A DNA stretch of 64,000 nt from Morinoia aosen (Eukaryota; Arthropoda; Malacostraca; Amphipoda; Talitridae): positions 43,430,859 to 43,494,858 of the forward strand of contig CM059575.1 in assembly GCA_030386875.1 (NCBI GenBank). Direction: 5' to 3'. The notes under the pieces are model-generated. The model was given only the letters and a program-made list of their open reading frames with translations, made no database searches and was not told the DNA's origin. Each line of letters begins with the position of its first letter. Within the stretch, counting starts at the first letter, position 1. Positions 10,901 through 18,600 of the stretch are shown here, in pieces. The translations under genes and the position numbers were made by a program.

Positions 10901-11186
10901 TTCATAGTTGCACTTAAAATGACTTTCGAAGATATATGTTTAGATATGTGCGTACTGATGCTACCACCACGTTTGTTACTACGGAGTGAATGATGGCTAT
11001 AATAGTTTTGAATTTGAATCAGGTCTTTAGATGAGTCGTCTAGCCAACTTTCGGTGAAACTGAGAACATCAAAATTGCTGTTCAGCTCAGTGATAGTACA
11101 AGATATTTCATCTATTTTCGGATAAATGGATCTACAGTTCCAACATAATAGAGAAAAATCGTTACAGGTCTTCCTCATCGATTCAC
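7901..11186 (-). mobile_element. LINE-1 family (CR1-like) non-LTR retrotransposon, copy 1, 5'-truncated
   Basis: It lies on the minus strand. The 3' end is at about 7907 with the tandem tail (TTTAAACAA)n rather than poly(A), a hallmark of CR1/L2-group LINEs. The 3' UTR at 7925-8300 matches that of copy 2 at 25400-25800, for example CCTGTGGGCCCGAATAAG. A candidate 6-bp target duplication ATTCAC lies at 7901-7906 and 11181-11186. That puts the 5' truncation point almost exactly at the first Met of the long ORF, so the open frame starts just inside the truncated element. Endonuclease and reverse transcriptase are present; ORF1 is absent. Confidence 0.9.
8302..11178 (-). CDS. LINE-1 ORF2: endonuclease and reverse transcriptase, catalytic box mutated
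   Basis: An uninterrupted 958-codon frame. Residues 1-230 form an exonuclease-endonuclease-phosphatase domain with LLCWNCRS, SFTESWLDD, GTVYRPP, IICGDFNYDL and SDLSDHFPVF. Residues ~490-760 form the reverse transcriptase with VARVTPIFKNGDK, FLDFRKAFDC and GIPQGSVLGPLLFLIFINDI. The C-terminal part contains GTKTWNSIPAEIRESNSYKVFK, typical of CR1-like ORF2. The enzyme would nick genomic DNA and prime cDNA synthesis from its own RNA. The catalytic FADD reads FADH here (codon complement at 9118-9120; GAC to CAC). Copy 2 keeps FADD. The protein would therefore lack an essential metal-binding Asp even though the frame is intact. The apparent start Met lies at the truncation junction, so the true N-terminus is missing. 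Confidence 0.93.
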   Translation of the reverse strand: MRKTCNDFSLLCWNCRSIYPKIDEISCTITELNSNFDVLSFTESWLDDSSKDLIQIQNYYSHHSLRSNKRGGSISTHISKHISSKVILSATMNREHIETLFIELTKNDKRIVLGTVYRPPTACNVSFLNELQSIIYQFNKSLYNDIIICGDFNYDLPQYDSCEQISNFINVFQSSSFLPIITKPTRVASESATLLDNILMLDPTDFLTRIIISDLSDHFPVFLIKKNVYNPCTSPQADTYSFRCVNEYNLGTMRTVLEELMPPLDVYERDNDAINIDEAILNLTEIITTAYNQCCPIITRTITPKNIQKPWITEDIVINIKKRQAYLALLYEGRISKVTYNRFRNHMTNQIRTSKRDYFTRKFTEYKTDIKKTWRLLNSCYKPNNNTTKTIESVVHKNVKYHEKKDIATVFNNFFVNIGKNIADSVFSEPRDHLQYMDHVREPNSFFFTPTNPSNVITCINNLKNKSSGLKNFSAKVLKAIADIIAPCIPYIANQSLSQGIFPNSFKIARVTPIFKNGDKNCINNYKHISVLPIISKIFEKIVYKKVYSYFEQKSFLYDKQYGFRSKKSTTQAVLNHLQYLYSNIDEGKLVFYVFLDFRKAFDCVGHNVLLSKLHCYGIRGAAHDWFRSYLANRKQYVVIDDAKSDPQTISHGIPQGSVLGPLLFLIFINDIIKSTSFFKFILFADHSTLSAVLPDQNPARMAERINNELHKVSLWLKDNKISLNIDKTKYITFSYKKNISLPRIQIGEGEIEETNSSKSLGIIIDKHLTFKEHIAPISSKLSKSIGILNKVKNFLPETALQMLYRTLISPYLQYGIEAWHGTDKNKTNKIFTLQKRAIRAVMNLEYNAHTNDSFKNLRILKLSDLYKISICNFIYKTLTNDGDNSLKQLLTAQTSHHDHLTRNRSKFMLPYYSKARSQHSILFVGTKTWNSIPAEIRESNSYKVFKKSQESHFLSDY

Positions 11187-11535
11187 CTTAATTCCAATCC
11201 TTAGTGAAGAACTTGAAGCTGCTCAACGACGCCAACCTTAAGATGGCCTGTGATGATATGCCTCCTACAAAAAATCGTGCTCCTTGGAACCGCAAACATC
11301 CTCCGGAAAGCTGTACGACTAAAATCCCGTACTTACAAACGGATACCCTGTCTCGCACACCCAGACCTGCACCAACACCGGCCGGGCAAGTCGGGAGCAA
11401 CACATCTTCGGCTGCGCTGTGGCGGTGGGAGGTCTGATCCTTAGGCTGCGAGATGTAGCTCTTATAAGAGACCCAACAAAGAATTAACAGCCACAACACC
11501 TTGGCTGTGAAGAAATTAATGATAATGATATTAAT
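11187..11535 (+). other. GC-richer unassigned fragment, possibly a LINE 3' end
   Basis: The sequence from CTTAATTCCAATCCTTAGTG through GGTGGGAGGTCTGATCCTTAG to GAAATTAATGATAATGATAT is GC-richer than its surroundings and ends in an (ATTAAT)-like tract, as LINE or SINE tails often do. No domain is recognisable in either of the overlapping ~75-100-codon frames. Confidence 0.25.
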
Positions 11536-12340
11536 TATTATTACCTTAATCAGGATTGCCGGTCTGTCTCCAATTTTCCTAGGTTTAATAATTTAATTTA
11601 AAAACAACTCACCGAACAAACCCATCCTATTCTAACTTAACATGAACCTATGGGCTATGTTTTAACGTTAAATAAATCTTGAAATGTAATAGATATTGCT
11701 TTCTGGCATGTTCTTCCACATGCACGGATACCCTCCATAGCTCAATTTTGGCATTGAGGATCAGGGTCTTGGCTGCGCGGACCCTCTCTATTCACCGGAA
11801 GTGGGTGATCGGTAAGCCGAACACTGGAAATCTTAACACGTCGGCTGTTTTAAATACCAGATTATGAAGTAATAATAAAAATCATGCCGTGAGAACTTAT
11901 AGATGTGAAAATGTTTCAATCCGTACTTAATTTTAATTTAAAGAAAGGAAAAAATCCCACGATTTTGGAGCTCGTCGTTCTTGCCGGTTATCGTTGAATC
12001 GTGTTGCTTCAAAACAAAAACGCTGAAGTCTCGAAGGAAAAAGATTAAATTGCATAGTCTCCTATTAAAAATAATGAGTTTCATTTTCAAAACGACACTA
12101 CCAGGTGTGCTTCAAGTTCCGGGATTTGCTCCACGTTACTGAAGGCGGTAGCGCTGTTACTGCAATTTTAGACTTAGCAAGAATTTCAACTTTTAACAAT
12201 GAATTCATTGATGAAAGATCGTTTCTTATTTTAGGGTCGAACCGCTACATGCGCTGGAGGTGTTACAGGACATTAAATGATGAATTTATAAAGAAAGATG
12301 AATTGAATTAAACTCGCTCTATCTATAGTTGTTGGTAGAT
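11536..12340. other. No recognisable gene
   Basis: Only short open frames. The 11700-11830 patch is locally GC-rich (TTGGCTGCGCGGACC) but forms no RNA gene that I recognise. A 68-codon frame at 12105-12311 has no identifiable family. Confidence 0.3.
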
Positions 12341-13290
12341 ATCCCCTCCGGAAGAGTACAGGACCTTTTACATTGACGGTTTCTTCGCGCTCCACACCGT
12401 CGCTCCATCCCGGCAGTCAAATAAGCTCCGCCCACAGCAATGCAAAGTGACCCTTATTGCCACGCTCACGGTAAGGAGCGGCAACATTCAGCTCGCTAAA
12501 TATTGGCGGTGTACACTGCCAGCACGGTATACCGTGACTGCCAGTCAACAGCGTTCAGTTGCACTTGAGACTAGAGAGAGTAGTGTAGTCACGGCTTACA
12601 CATGTTGGAGCAAGGAAGAAATTAAAACTCCTATCGAAAAATATAAAGAATTTCCATGTTTATGGAAGTTAAGCTCGCTGAGTAAAAAAAAAGAGTGTCC
12701 AAAGAAGATGCTTATAAAATTATAGCATCTCATTTCCCAAATTGTTACATTGCAATGGTTAAACTGAAAATTCAAACACTGAGAGGCCATGATAGGAAAC
12801 AGCTCACTATTCAAAAAATCGAAGAAACATACTACATTGCGTATGTCAACGTCAAATTAATTAGTGTAATTAAAAATGCATGATGTACATTGCTCTCAGG
12901 AAAAATACCTCAAATAGACGGAAAACATTCGGCAGGCGTCGTTAGAAAATTACTCAAATTAAGAAAAAAGTAAAAATGCACCTACATATTAGCAATGGGT
13001 TATTATTCATTTCATTTTCAGTATTTTTGAAAGTAATTGTATGTTCATGAAATTCTTTACTATATTAGCGTGTTACTTCTGCAAATTATTCTATAATTGT
13101 TATGAAAATTATTCTGTGAGTATTGCAAAAGCAACACTGACGATTGCTGTCTCTGAGGAAGGAGCGTTGTATTGAGCGGCAATGTAAAAGCAAGTCGGTG
13201 TGCACTGACGCTCAATCCTCTCGTGGGAGGAGCTGTAGCAAGTTCACTGCCGCTCCATACCGCTGGTGTTAAATGAGCTTTACGGTTTAT
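12340..13290 (+). mobile_element. Candidate DNA-transposon remnant carrying a MADF-domain fragment
   Basis: Two GC-rich edges with related motifs (AAGCTCCGCCCAC, GGAGCGGCA at 12440-12490; the complement of TGCCGCTCC near 13248) enclose a MADF-like coding fragment. PIF/Harbinger elements often carry a MADF or Myb-like second gene, which is why I suspect that class. Similar GC-rich motifs (CGGCATTAAGCCCCGCCCAC) occur at 58728-58747. Exact ends and target duplication were not found, so the class is inferred. Confidence 0.35.
12597..12883 (+). pseudogene. MADF-domain DNA-binding protein fragment
   Basis: The frame at 12597-12690 reads TCWSKEEIKTPIEKYKEFPC followed by LWKLSSLS. After a run of nine A's (12686-12694) the homology continues in another frame from 12695 with MSKEDAYKIIASHFPN, then MVKLKIQTLRGHDRKQL and IQKIEET. 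This matches the MADF pattern (I..Y.e.PcLW, a middle helix with W/Y..I, then vK.Ki..LR..y.rel). The A run is the likely frameshift site. MADF domains bind DNA in transcription factors and in proteins encoded by some transposons. The piece is about one domain long and no BESS motif is visible. Confidence 0.6.
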
Positions 13291-13541
13291 CTTACTACTA
13301 CATTACATATATGTTGCACACAACGTGAAAAATTTGCTAATATAGCAACTTTTTAGGGCTAGTAGAAATTCCAATCATTAGTGATTTTTTCTTATGAGGT
13401 CTTTTAAATATTTGTATCTTTGATCATTTTAATTTTGATGTTTTCCAAAATCAGTGAGATTTCTTAGTTTCCTTATTTGAATCATCTGTAATACTCACCA
13501 CAGGTTTTCAAGACGGCTAAGGTTTGACGAATGACGTGTCA
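12884..13541. other. AT-rich sequence without a recognised gene
   Basis: It contains the GC-rich patch at 13145-13275 described with the MADF-carrying element. The rest is AT-rich with no coding signal. Confidence 0.3.
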
Positions 13542-13907
13542 TTCCACGACCTTTCTCCTTCGGGGGATACATCTATTGTATCTATGGGAATTAGCACTCC
13601 CTGGGCGAAAATGTGTGAGGGCCCGAGCTGAGAGTTGAGTAGGCCATCTTTTTGTTGAAATAAATTTTTTTTTGTTATGTTACGGATCACGTTCGGTTCA
13701 CTGCTGTCTTGTTTTTTCAGCACCTACTTTCTTCTTCAACTTATATCTCGTTTCATCCAACTTACAGTTTCTATACCTTTTGTGCGTAGACTCCGCATTC
13801 CCTTATCTCTACACTAAATGGTGCATTCCTCCTTCCTCTCTTCGGAACACCTTTTTTAGCGGTTAGGGAAACTTGAACTAACATCCAACTAATCTTCCAC
13901 GACCTTT
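13542..13907 (-). mobile_element. Family B short retroposon-like repeat, copy B1, with 13-bp target duplication
   Basis: The body at 13555-13894 is flanked by the direct repeat TTCCACGACCTTT at 13542-13554 and 13895-13907. It matches 35743-36101 in the same orientation and 60760-61095 and 62127-62483 in reverse. Shared blocks are TGTATCTATGGGAATTA, GTTCACTGCTGTC, TTTTTCAGCACCT, TTTCTTCTTCAACTT, CTAAATGGTGC and TTCCTTCCTCTCTT. The long target duplication points to target-primed retroposition. No poly(A) and no clear tRNA promoter boxes were seen, so calling it a SINE would be a guess. Confidence 0.75.
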
Positions 13908-13909
13908 AC

Positions 13910-14296
13910 TTTCTTATGCTGAACCAACGCTGAAGAGCTCTTGATGGTAATTTTGGATCGATGTCTTATTGCTATACCGTTCCTTTTTAACTTTACGTCA
14001 TCTGCAGACGGCAAGATACTATCATCTGGATTCCTGCGATACATTTGCGCATTCATTTTTCATTCAATAGCATGGAGTCTATCAGGTCCTGCACAGAAGA
14101 ACCGCCATACCTAATGCTGCCCCACCAAACGCCACTCTTGGATCGTATTTTTTATCTGGATCATGCGTTGAGTGTTTCGGTCTGTAAGCGCTCAGCACTT
14201 TTCCGCCCAAATAACTCAATTTTCAAATCGTCAGAACACAGCATGATGTCCCAAAACTTTGTAAGCCTCTCTAAATGTATTGATAAAATTCAGTAG
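13910..14296 (-). pseudogene. Tc1-like transposase remnant
   Basis: Read on the minus strand, 14290 to 14160 gives DIMLCSDDLKIELFGRKSAE, which corresponds to the first catalytic Asp region of Tc1 transposases (SDE.KIELFG). Further on, SIRYGGSSVQDLIDSMLLNEK matches the HGGGSVMVWG...G..N..Y segment, and near 13950 DPKLPSRALQRWF matches NDPKHTS...WF. Stops and frame changes occur throughout and the catalytic pieces are degenerate. Copy B1 abuts this fragment, so B1 may have inserted into it. Confidence 0.65.
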
Positions 14297-15131
14297 ATTT
14301 TTTACTTGAATAGGTTCTCATTAAAAAAGGCCAAAAAAAGTATTTCCGTAATGTTGGCACAAAAGTTCAACACGTTGGTTTTTAAAAATTTCTTTGGAAA
14401 GAAGGCCTTATATTTAATTGGTGAAAAAATACAATATACGCACTGTAATATGTCTTACAGAGTCAACTGAAAGCAAAATTGTGAAAATGTTCTGCAGCAA
14501 GTTAGAAAAACATAAGAGGTAACACTCAACTGCCAAAGAAAAGGAAAAACATTGAGAGGGTTGATCGAAGTACCTTTTTTGGTATTCTCTCGAGAACGGA
14601 ATCCCTTGTTCCCTAGAACTGGCCTAAATGTGTTTTTGAAAGTAACTGTTACAGTTGCTTCTAAATCATGTTAAATTTCAAGTATAAACGAGTAGAAAGT
14701 GGTTTTAATGAAAAAAAACTCGTTGGAACTTCTCGAATCAAAGTGTTGAAGTTTGAAAATCAAAAAGTTAGTTGAGAGATTGTTTGATTTTGAAAATGAA
14801 CGAAGATTCTACAGTGGTGAGGCTTAAAGTGTTCGATGAGCACCTCAGTATCGCAAATTGACCATCGGGTAATATATCATATAATGAAATAATCACTAGA
14901 CTCAGCATGGTCCTTAACTGCTGAATGAAGTGGTTAGGATAATTGGGCATCTGTTCTGACACTGACCCCTCCAAAATATGAAAATATTGTAGATTGAACT
15001 TACAAACATTATTAATGTAGGAGACCGTGTTGGGTAAGCACATTTCCTCTTTAAAAAAATTCTATTTTTTAAAACGAGTGTGAACCGTAACTACTCGAAT
15101 GAAAAATTATATAAATGAGAATCGATTATTC
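14297..15131. other. No recognisable feature
   Basis: AT-rich sequence with only short chance frames. Nothing supports a gene, RNA or repeat. Confidence 0.35.
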
Positions 15132-15207
15132 ATCGTAAACTAATTTTCAATTAGAGTAAATTTTACAAGCTTGTAAAATTTACTCTAATTGAAAATTAGT
15201 TTACGAT
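15132..15207. repeat. 76-bp perfect palindrome
   Basis: ATCGTAAACTAATTTTCAAT begins a 38-bp arm that is followed, with no spacer, by its exact reverse complement, ending ATTGAAAATTAGTTTACGAT. The centre is the HindIII-like AAGCTT. The palindrome lies about 250 bp upstream of the repetitive acidic gene. It may be a recent foldback duplication or an assembly/repair artefact. Confidence 0.95.
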
Positions 15208-15453
15208 TAGTTTACGGGAAACAAGTTTTTATGCAGTTCAATTTAAAATGAGTCGAATACTGTAGAAATTGGTGCTTAACCCTCTGTGTACCAAAAGTAA
15301 AATAGTTTAGGAGAACGTTTTCCGATTAGTGAGGGTTACACTAACTTCTAATTTAACCTGCAGTCATTTCGTATTTGTGTAGTTATGAGTGACGATAGTC
15401 AGGGTATTCGCGCAATGACTATGCAGGTATAGGTAAACAGCAAATACAAAAAA

Positions 15454-16222
15454 ATGAAAGTAACACGTATGAATAAGCGAGACACAACTTATATACGTAG
15501 GTTTAATGTTTTACATGACTGCTCTTATGGCAAAAATAGTCCACTCATTTTTTATTCATTTACAGATACATCTCATTCTTTGACGAGAGCTCTACCAAAC
15601 TTTCTACTAAACGTAAAACGGCAGGCCAAAATGTGTCAAAGGAAGGCTGATGACTTTATTGAAATCTTCAAAGGCATCAAGTATACGTTGCCAAGTCTTC
15701 CGAAGTACGAGGACAATCTCTTCGGACAAAATATTTCCTCTTGCTTTATACTTTGTCAAAATGCTAACTGTAAACCTCTACAAATGGACCTTGGCCACGG
15801 TTCTAAGAACGGCTACCAAGGAGATATCCCGATACGAAATATTTCGGTTGCTCGCAGCGGGGGTTTTGGGGGACGCAATGCTGAGTATACATCAGCATTT
15901 TCTTCCCCAGGTGAGTGGCTATATCACGAGTGGTTACGGGCGTATAAGACCTCCATTCCATTTTCTTTCATGTTGCATTTGCCATTCCAAAAGCATTCCA
16001 CAATATGTTGAAGCAAGCCTTCTATGGAAGAATGCGTACAGCTACTGGGAACGATGCCGATCAGAAAAAGCTTTTCCCATTCATTATTTGACTTACTTCA
16101 TCGACGGCGAAGAACGCAGGAGCATAAATTTTCAGATTAAGTATAATGAAAGAAACTCTGTGGAACATAATGTTGATGGTAATCATGATGACGATGGCAG
16201 TGAAAAGTATGGAGGTGGCTAA
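15454..16222 (+). CDS. Candidate 5' coding part of the repetitive acidic gene, unknown product
   Basis: Two overlapping open frames cover this stretch. The first, from the ATG at 15454 to 16011, reads MKVTRMNKRDTTYIRRFNVL and later KADDFIEIFKGIKYTLPSLP. The second, open from 15650 to the TAA at 16220-16222, is most protein-like after about 15850: YFIDGEERRSINFQIKYNER, then HNVDGNHDDDGSEKYGGG. That tail runs directly into the acidic region downstream. A good splice-donor consensus, CCCCAG/GTGAGT, lies at 15903-15914. The switch between frames near 15900 could be an intron boundary or an indel. No known domain was recognised, and the start codon is uncertain. Confidence 0.45.
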
Positions 16223-16559
16223 GGAAGAAAGAACGGTGACAACGGTGTACGCGAATGTGGTGACCGAGATGAGAATGATGAGAGCGACGCTATAGTATCT
16301 CTGACGATATAGCCGAGCTTGCTAATTACCAACGTAGGAATGCTAAAATTGAAAGGTATGACAGGGACAATGTTGATAATGATGGGTGTCACAGCAATGA
16401 TTGTTTAATAAGCGGTGCCACAAATGAGCGGAGCAATCCTGATAACGAACGAGGTGATGATAAGGACGGTTATATTGACCATGACGTAACCAGTAATGAT
16501 TGTTGTGAAAAGAGCGGGAAAAAAACGAACAGCGATGATGGTGAAGAAAAGAGCGATGA

Positions 16560-17472
16560 TGGCGATGCAGAGAACGGAGACGGCGATGCAGAAAACGGAG
16601 ACGGCGATGCAGAGAACGGAGACGGCGATGCAGGGAACGAAGACAGCGATGCAGAGAACGGAAACGGCGATGATCATCGAAAAGAACGGAGACGGCGATG
16701 CAGAGAACGAAGACGGCGATGCAGAGAACGGAGACGGCGATGCAGAGAACGGAGACGGCGATGCAGAGAACAGAGACGGCGATGCAGAGAACGGAAACGG
16801 CGATGATCATCGAAAAGAACGGAGACGGCGATGCAGAGAACGAAGACGGCGATGCAGGGAACAGAGACGGCGATGCAGAGAACGAAGGCGGCGATGCAGA
16901 GAACAGAGACGGCGATGCAGTGAACGGAGACGGCGAAGCAGAAAACGGAGACGGCGATGCAGATAACGGAGACGGCAATGCAGAGAACGGAAATGGCAAT
17001 GCAGGGAACGGAGACGGCGTTTCAGAGAACGGAGACGGCGATGCAGGGAACGGAGACGGCGATGCAGAAAACGGAGACGGCGATGCAGAGAACAGAGACG
17101 GCGATGCAGAGAACGGAGATGGCAATGCAGGGAACGGCAACGGCGATGCAGAGAACGGAGACGGCGATGCAGAGAACGGAGACGGCGACGCAGAGAACGG
17201 AGACGGCGATGCGGAGAAACGGAGACGGCGATGCAGAGAACAGAGACAGCGATGCAGAGAACGGAGACGGCGATGCAGAGAACGGAGACGGCGATGCAGA
17301 GAACGGAGACGTCGATGCAGAGAACGGAGACGGCGATGCAGAGAACGGAGACGGCGATGCAGAGAACGGATACGGCATTGCAGAAAGGGAGACGGCGATG
17401 CAGAGAATGGAGACGGCGATGCAGAGAACGGAGACGGCGATGCAGAGAACGGAGACGGCGATGCAGAAAACG
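16560..17472 (+). repeat. 21-bp tandem array 1, unit GAGAACGGAGACGGCGATGC plus A
   Basis: About 43 copies of a 21-bp unit encode ENGDGDA in the acidic frame. Variants include GAACAGAGAC, GGGAACGGAGAC and two larger variants containing GATGATCATCGAAAAG that shift the frame. Unit-to-unit divergence is low, which indicates recent expansion or homogenisation. Confidence 0.97.
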
Positions 17473-18470
17473 GAGACGGCGAAGAGGAGAACGGAGCCGG
17501 CGAGGAGGAGAATGGAGACGGCGAGGAGGAGAACGGAGACTGCGAGGAGGAGAACGGAGACTGCGAGAAGGAGAACGGAAACGGCGAGGAGAAGAACGGA
17601 GACGGCGAGGAAGAGAACGGAGACGGCGAGGAGGGAGGAGAACGGAGACGGCTAGGAGGAGAACGGAGACGGTGAGGAGGAGAACGGAGACGGCGAGGAG
17701 GAGAACGGAGACGGCGAGGAGGAGAATGGAGACGGCGAGGAGGAGAACGGAGACGGCGAGGAGGAGAACGGAAACGGCGAGGAGGAGAACGGAGACGGCG
17801 AGGAGGAGAACGGAGACGGCGAGGAGGAGAACGGAGACGGCGAGGAGGAGAACGGAGACGGCGAGGAGGAGAATGGAGACGGCGAGGAGGAGAACGGAGA
17901 CGGCGAGGAGGAGAATGGAGACGGCGAGGAGGAGAACGGAGACGGCGAGGAGGAGAACGGAGACGGCGAGGAGGAGAACGGAGACGGCGAGGAGGAGAAT
18001 GGAGACGGCGAGGAGGAGAACGGAGACGGCGAGGAGGAGAATGGAGACGGTGAGGAGGAGAATGGAGACGGCGAGGAGGAGAACGGAGACGGCGAGGAGG
18101 AGAACGGAGACGGCGAGGAGGAGAACGGAGACGGCGAGGAGGAGAATGGAGACGGCGAGGAAGAGAACGGAGACGGCGAGGAGGAGAATGGAGACGGCGA
18201 GGAGGAGAATGGAGACGGCGAGGAGGAGAACGGAGACGGCGAGGAGGAGAACGGAGACGGCGAGGAGGAGAATGGAGACGGCGAGGAAGAGAACGGAGAC
18301 GGCGAGGAGGAGAATGGAGACGGCGAGGAGGAGAATGGAGACGGCGAGGAGGAGAACGGAGACGGCGAGGAGGAGAATGGAGACTGCGAGGACGAGAACG
18401 GAGACTGCGAGGAGGAGAACGGAGACGGCGAGGAGAAGAACGGAGACGGCGAGGAGGAGAACGGAGATAG
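17473..18470 (+). repeat. 21-bp tandem array 2, unit GAGGAGGAGAACGGAGACGG plus C
   Basis: About 47 copies of a 21-bp unit encode ENGDGEE. It shares the GAGAACGGAGACGGC core with array 1 but replaces GATGCA with GAGGAG. Common variants are AATGGAGAC and GGAGACTGC. The switch from array 1 occurs near 17475-17490 and is abrupt. Internal blocks are themselves duplicated, for example the variant order around 18140-18220 recurs at 18260-18340, suggesting multi-unit amplification. Confidence 0.97.
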
Positions 18471-18600
18471 CAATGAAGAGAGCAGTGATGGTGAAGATAT
18501 TGAAAGTGGCAATGATGGTGATGAGAGTAATACCGAATATGATGAGAATGCGCCGGTGGAAATAGACAAGGTGGTGTCATAGGTTGTGATCTAGAAAATA

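Larger units (their letters stand above)
16223..18582 (+). pseudogene. Acidic 7-residue-repeat protein (ENGDGDA / ENGDGEE), interrupted
   Basis: On the plus strand the unique edges encode acidic protein: 16303 onward DDIAELANYQRRNAKIERYD, then DNVDNDGCHSNDC; 18481-18582 SSDGEDIESGNDGDESNTEY, then DENAPVEIDKVVS and TAG. Between them two 21-bp arrays encode (ENGDGDA)n and (ENGDGEE)n. The acidic frame changes phase near 16290, near two GATGATCATCGAAAAG insertions (~16675, ~16805), at ~17215, ~17380 and ~17630, and it meets a TAG at 17653-17655. Either the gene is decaying or the assembly has indel errors in the arrays. The product would be a highly charged, disordered, perhaps calcium-binding or secreted protein; this is inferred from composition only. 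The minus strand is open throughout merely because the repeat lacks stops. Confidence 0.5.

Noticed and set aside
13517-13723. A short protein shared by family B copies (LIPIDTI-V-SPEG).
   Set aside because: The frame is similar in B1 and B2 but short, and it is not maintained across B3 and B4. Nucleotide similarity of the repeat explains it.
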